Shown piece after piece: positions 62,390-64,000 of a stretch of 64,000 nucleotides of DNA. The position numbers were made by a program, and so were the translations under genes. The notes beneath the pieces are model-generated. The model worked only from the letters and a program-made list of their open reading frames with translations. It was not told where the DNA came from and ran no database searches. Source of the DNA: Pogonophryne albipinna. Its lineage: Eukaryota > Chordata > Actinopteri > Perciformes > Artedidraconidae. The number at the start of each line of letters is the position of its first letter. Positions within the stretch are counted from its first letter, which is position 1. The stretch is from assembly GCA_028583405.1 (NCBI GenBank), contig CM053260.1, positions 24,960,147 to 25,024,146 of the forward strand, in the 5' to 3' direction.

Positions 62390-63060
62390 ACCCATACCAA
62401 CCCAGTCTCATGGCATTTCGTGTTCACCAACACGATTTTTAATCTATTGATTCGTTTTCACCAACACGATTTCCCCCTTTTTTTTCGTGTTGCACAGCAC
62501 GATTTGAAAAGCAATGTATTTCTATTGGTAATGTGTTCTGTGCCTGTAGCACATATTTTTCTCCGGTCGGGTCTTGGAAGACCGGAAGCTGTGTGGTTCA
62601 TAAAAACATGTTCTTACTCAATATCAAGCCACAATTATTGCTTTTATTTTAAATCGTATAATTTCGGACTTTTGTTGCCGTCTGTGAGGAAAATAAATGG
62701 GGCTCAGAGCCTCAGGATACTGAAATCAGTATTTTTAAAATATTTTTTTCCTTCTAATTTGTTATTCTTTTCAAAATAACACACTGTTATTTACTCACCA
62801 ATAACACACAATTACCCTTGCTTTTATTTATTGGTTTAATTCATAATCTCGTGCTTTTTTGGCGTCCGTCAGGAACTGAATTTCAAAATAAAAATAACCG
62901 GAAACAGACGTAGGCATTTCGAGCGATTACCCAAGATCCTCAGCTATGGTTTAAGCTCGCTGATTGGATGTTTTAGCCGCAATGCATGCTGGGATTTGGT
63001 GTTTATATGATATGAAATCCGGAAAACATTTTAAAAGAATAAAATAATACTTAATTCCGA
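62390..63060. repeat. probable interspersed repeat with CACGATTT words
   Basis: Three CAACACGATTT or GCACGATTT words in tandem-like spacing at the left, and an AATGCATGCTGGGATTTG word at the right. I recall this as a repeated fish sequence, but its class is unknown. Confidence 0.35.
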
Positions 63061-63534
63061 GTGCTCTTGCTTTTCTCTTTGGAAGTCATCACATAACGGC
63101 ATTGTAATACACGGTTCGGCTGCATTACATATTACAGATCTGCCGTAGTTCTTTATTTATAGAGCCCTGATGAGAAGACCTTTGGAAAAATTGAAGAAAT
63201 GCCGCTGAAACTGAATACTTGACGTGGATCATAAATATATCAACAATTAAACAACATCTTCAATTTCTCTTCACACAATACGTCTCCTTGCAGTATCAAC
63301 ACTAATTCGGCTGACTTTTACATTTGATCTAATTCATAGATAGGTTATATTTACACCATAACGGTGCACAGCTGATATAAAAGGACTTGTAGTTTTTAAA
63401 GATATTACTGATTTTCTTTGAATGTAAGAATGTAAATACTGAGTCTGAAATAGTATAGCAATATGCTGTAAAATGATGTGAAAGCATGAATACAACTACA
63501 CATCTGCAGATGTTGTACATAAGTGTCCTACACT

Positions 63535-64000
63535 TAGGGTGACCAGGTCCCAACAAACCAAATGTGGGACAAGGAGTATGTTTGGGTGTCCCACATTGTC
63601 TCACAATGACAGAAAGTGAAGTCAAAATGCAGTAACAATTTTGTATCTCTTAATAAAGAAAAGTAAACTAAGGCTAACCAAGGCAGCAGGCATTATTCAC
63701 TTTAAGTGTTTAGAAATGCATCTTCCTAATTCAACTAGTGTATTACCTGTAAAATTAGGCACAACATAAATTAATAGATAAAATAAAACCATAAGTACAA
63801 ATAAAAACTGGCCAGGAGGGAACAAAAACATAATACATAAAATAAAATAGCTTTCAGTTTTGTCCATCACAGCAGTGAGTGAGTTACTCTCATTGGTTAA
63901 CACTTGACCAGCACCCGCCGTGTGTTACAGTTTGATTGACAGCAAACACACCCCCGTGATGATAGCCTTCCCTGCTTTCTCAACAGCCATTGGATAAATC
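63535..64000. repeat. possible repeat fragment at window edge
   Basis: ACTTAGGGTGACCAGGTCCC resembles the end of a fish DNA element. No matching end is seen before the window stops. No gene. Confidence 0.25.

Overview
The window is nuclear DNA of a ray-finned (teleost) fish, probably a percomorph. Three intron-bearing or GPCR-type vertebrate genes are recognisable. The rest is AT-rich non-coding DNA crowded with families typical of fish genomes: hAT elements with BED-finger remnants, short foldback elements, L2-like LINE 3' ends and long CA runs. No prokaryotic or viral gene was seen, and no RNA gene was recognised.

The three genes are eif4e3 on the minus strand (seven coding exons, 21,939 down to 11,277), gpr27 on the plus strand (one coding exon, 29,706-30,824) and prok2 on the minus strand (three coding exons, 38,085 down to 36,181). 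From general knowledge, mammals carry the same genes in the same order and orientation on human 3p13 (FOXP1, EIF4E3, GPR27, PROK2). This synteny, with several receptor residues, identifies the receptor as gpr27 rather than gpr173 or gpr85. All exon joins were checked by hand for GT/AG sites and phase, and both spliced frames are intact: 228 aa for eif4e3 and 118 aa for prok2.

Region by region: 1-11 kb lies between the expected foxp1 side and the eif4e3 3' end. It holds a possible foxp1 5' non-coding exon near 2.5 kb, a 91-bp tandem repeat rich in CCAATCAG boxes (4.9-5.6 kb) and a nest of elements at 8.0-9.5 kb. From 11 to 22 kb is eif4e3, whose third intron carries about 80 copies of a 33-bp repeat. 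From 22 to 29.7 kb is the eif4e3-gpr27 interval. It contains a second, sequence-identical copy of eif4e3 exon 2 with both splice sites, lying upstream of exon 1 in a duplicated block that a hAT element later split. gpr27 and prok2 follow. From 38.3 to 64 kb no gene is recognisable. That stretch holds several hAT copies, a 785-bp palindrome, L2-like insertions with 30- and 35-bp target duplications, a 207-bp CA run and some stretches that look like conserved non-coding DNA.

The genes share a syntenic block but not a pathway. eIF4E3 is an atypical mRNA cap-binding protein, GPR27 an orphan class A receptor of the SREB group, and PROK2 a secreted cysteine-rich ligand. The most notable observations are the orphan exon-2 duplication, the 33-bp array with its 826-codon spurious frame, and the nested and palindromic elements. 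I did not find a convincing new multi-gene system.
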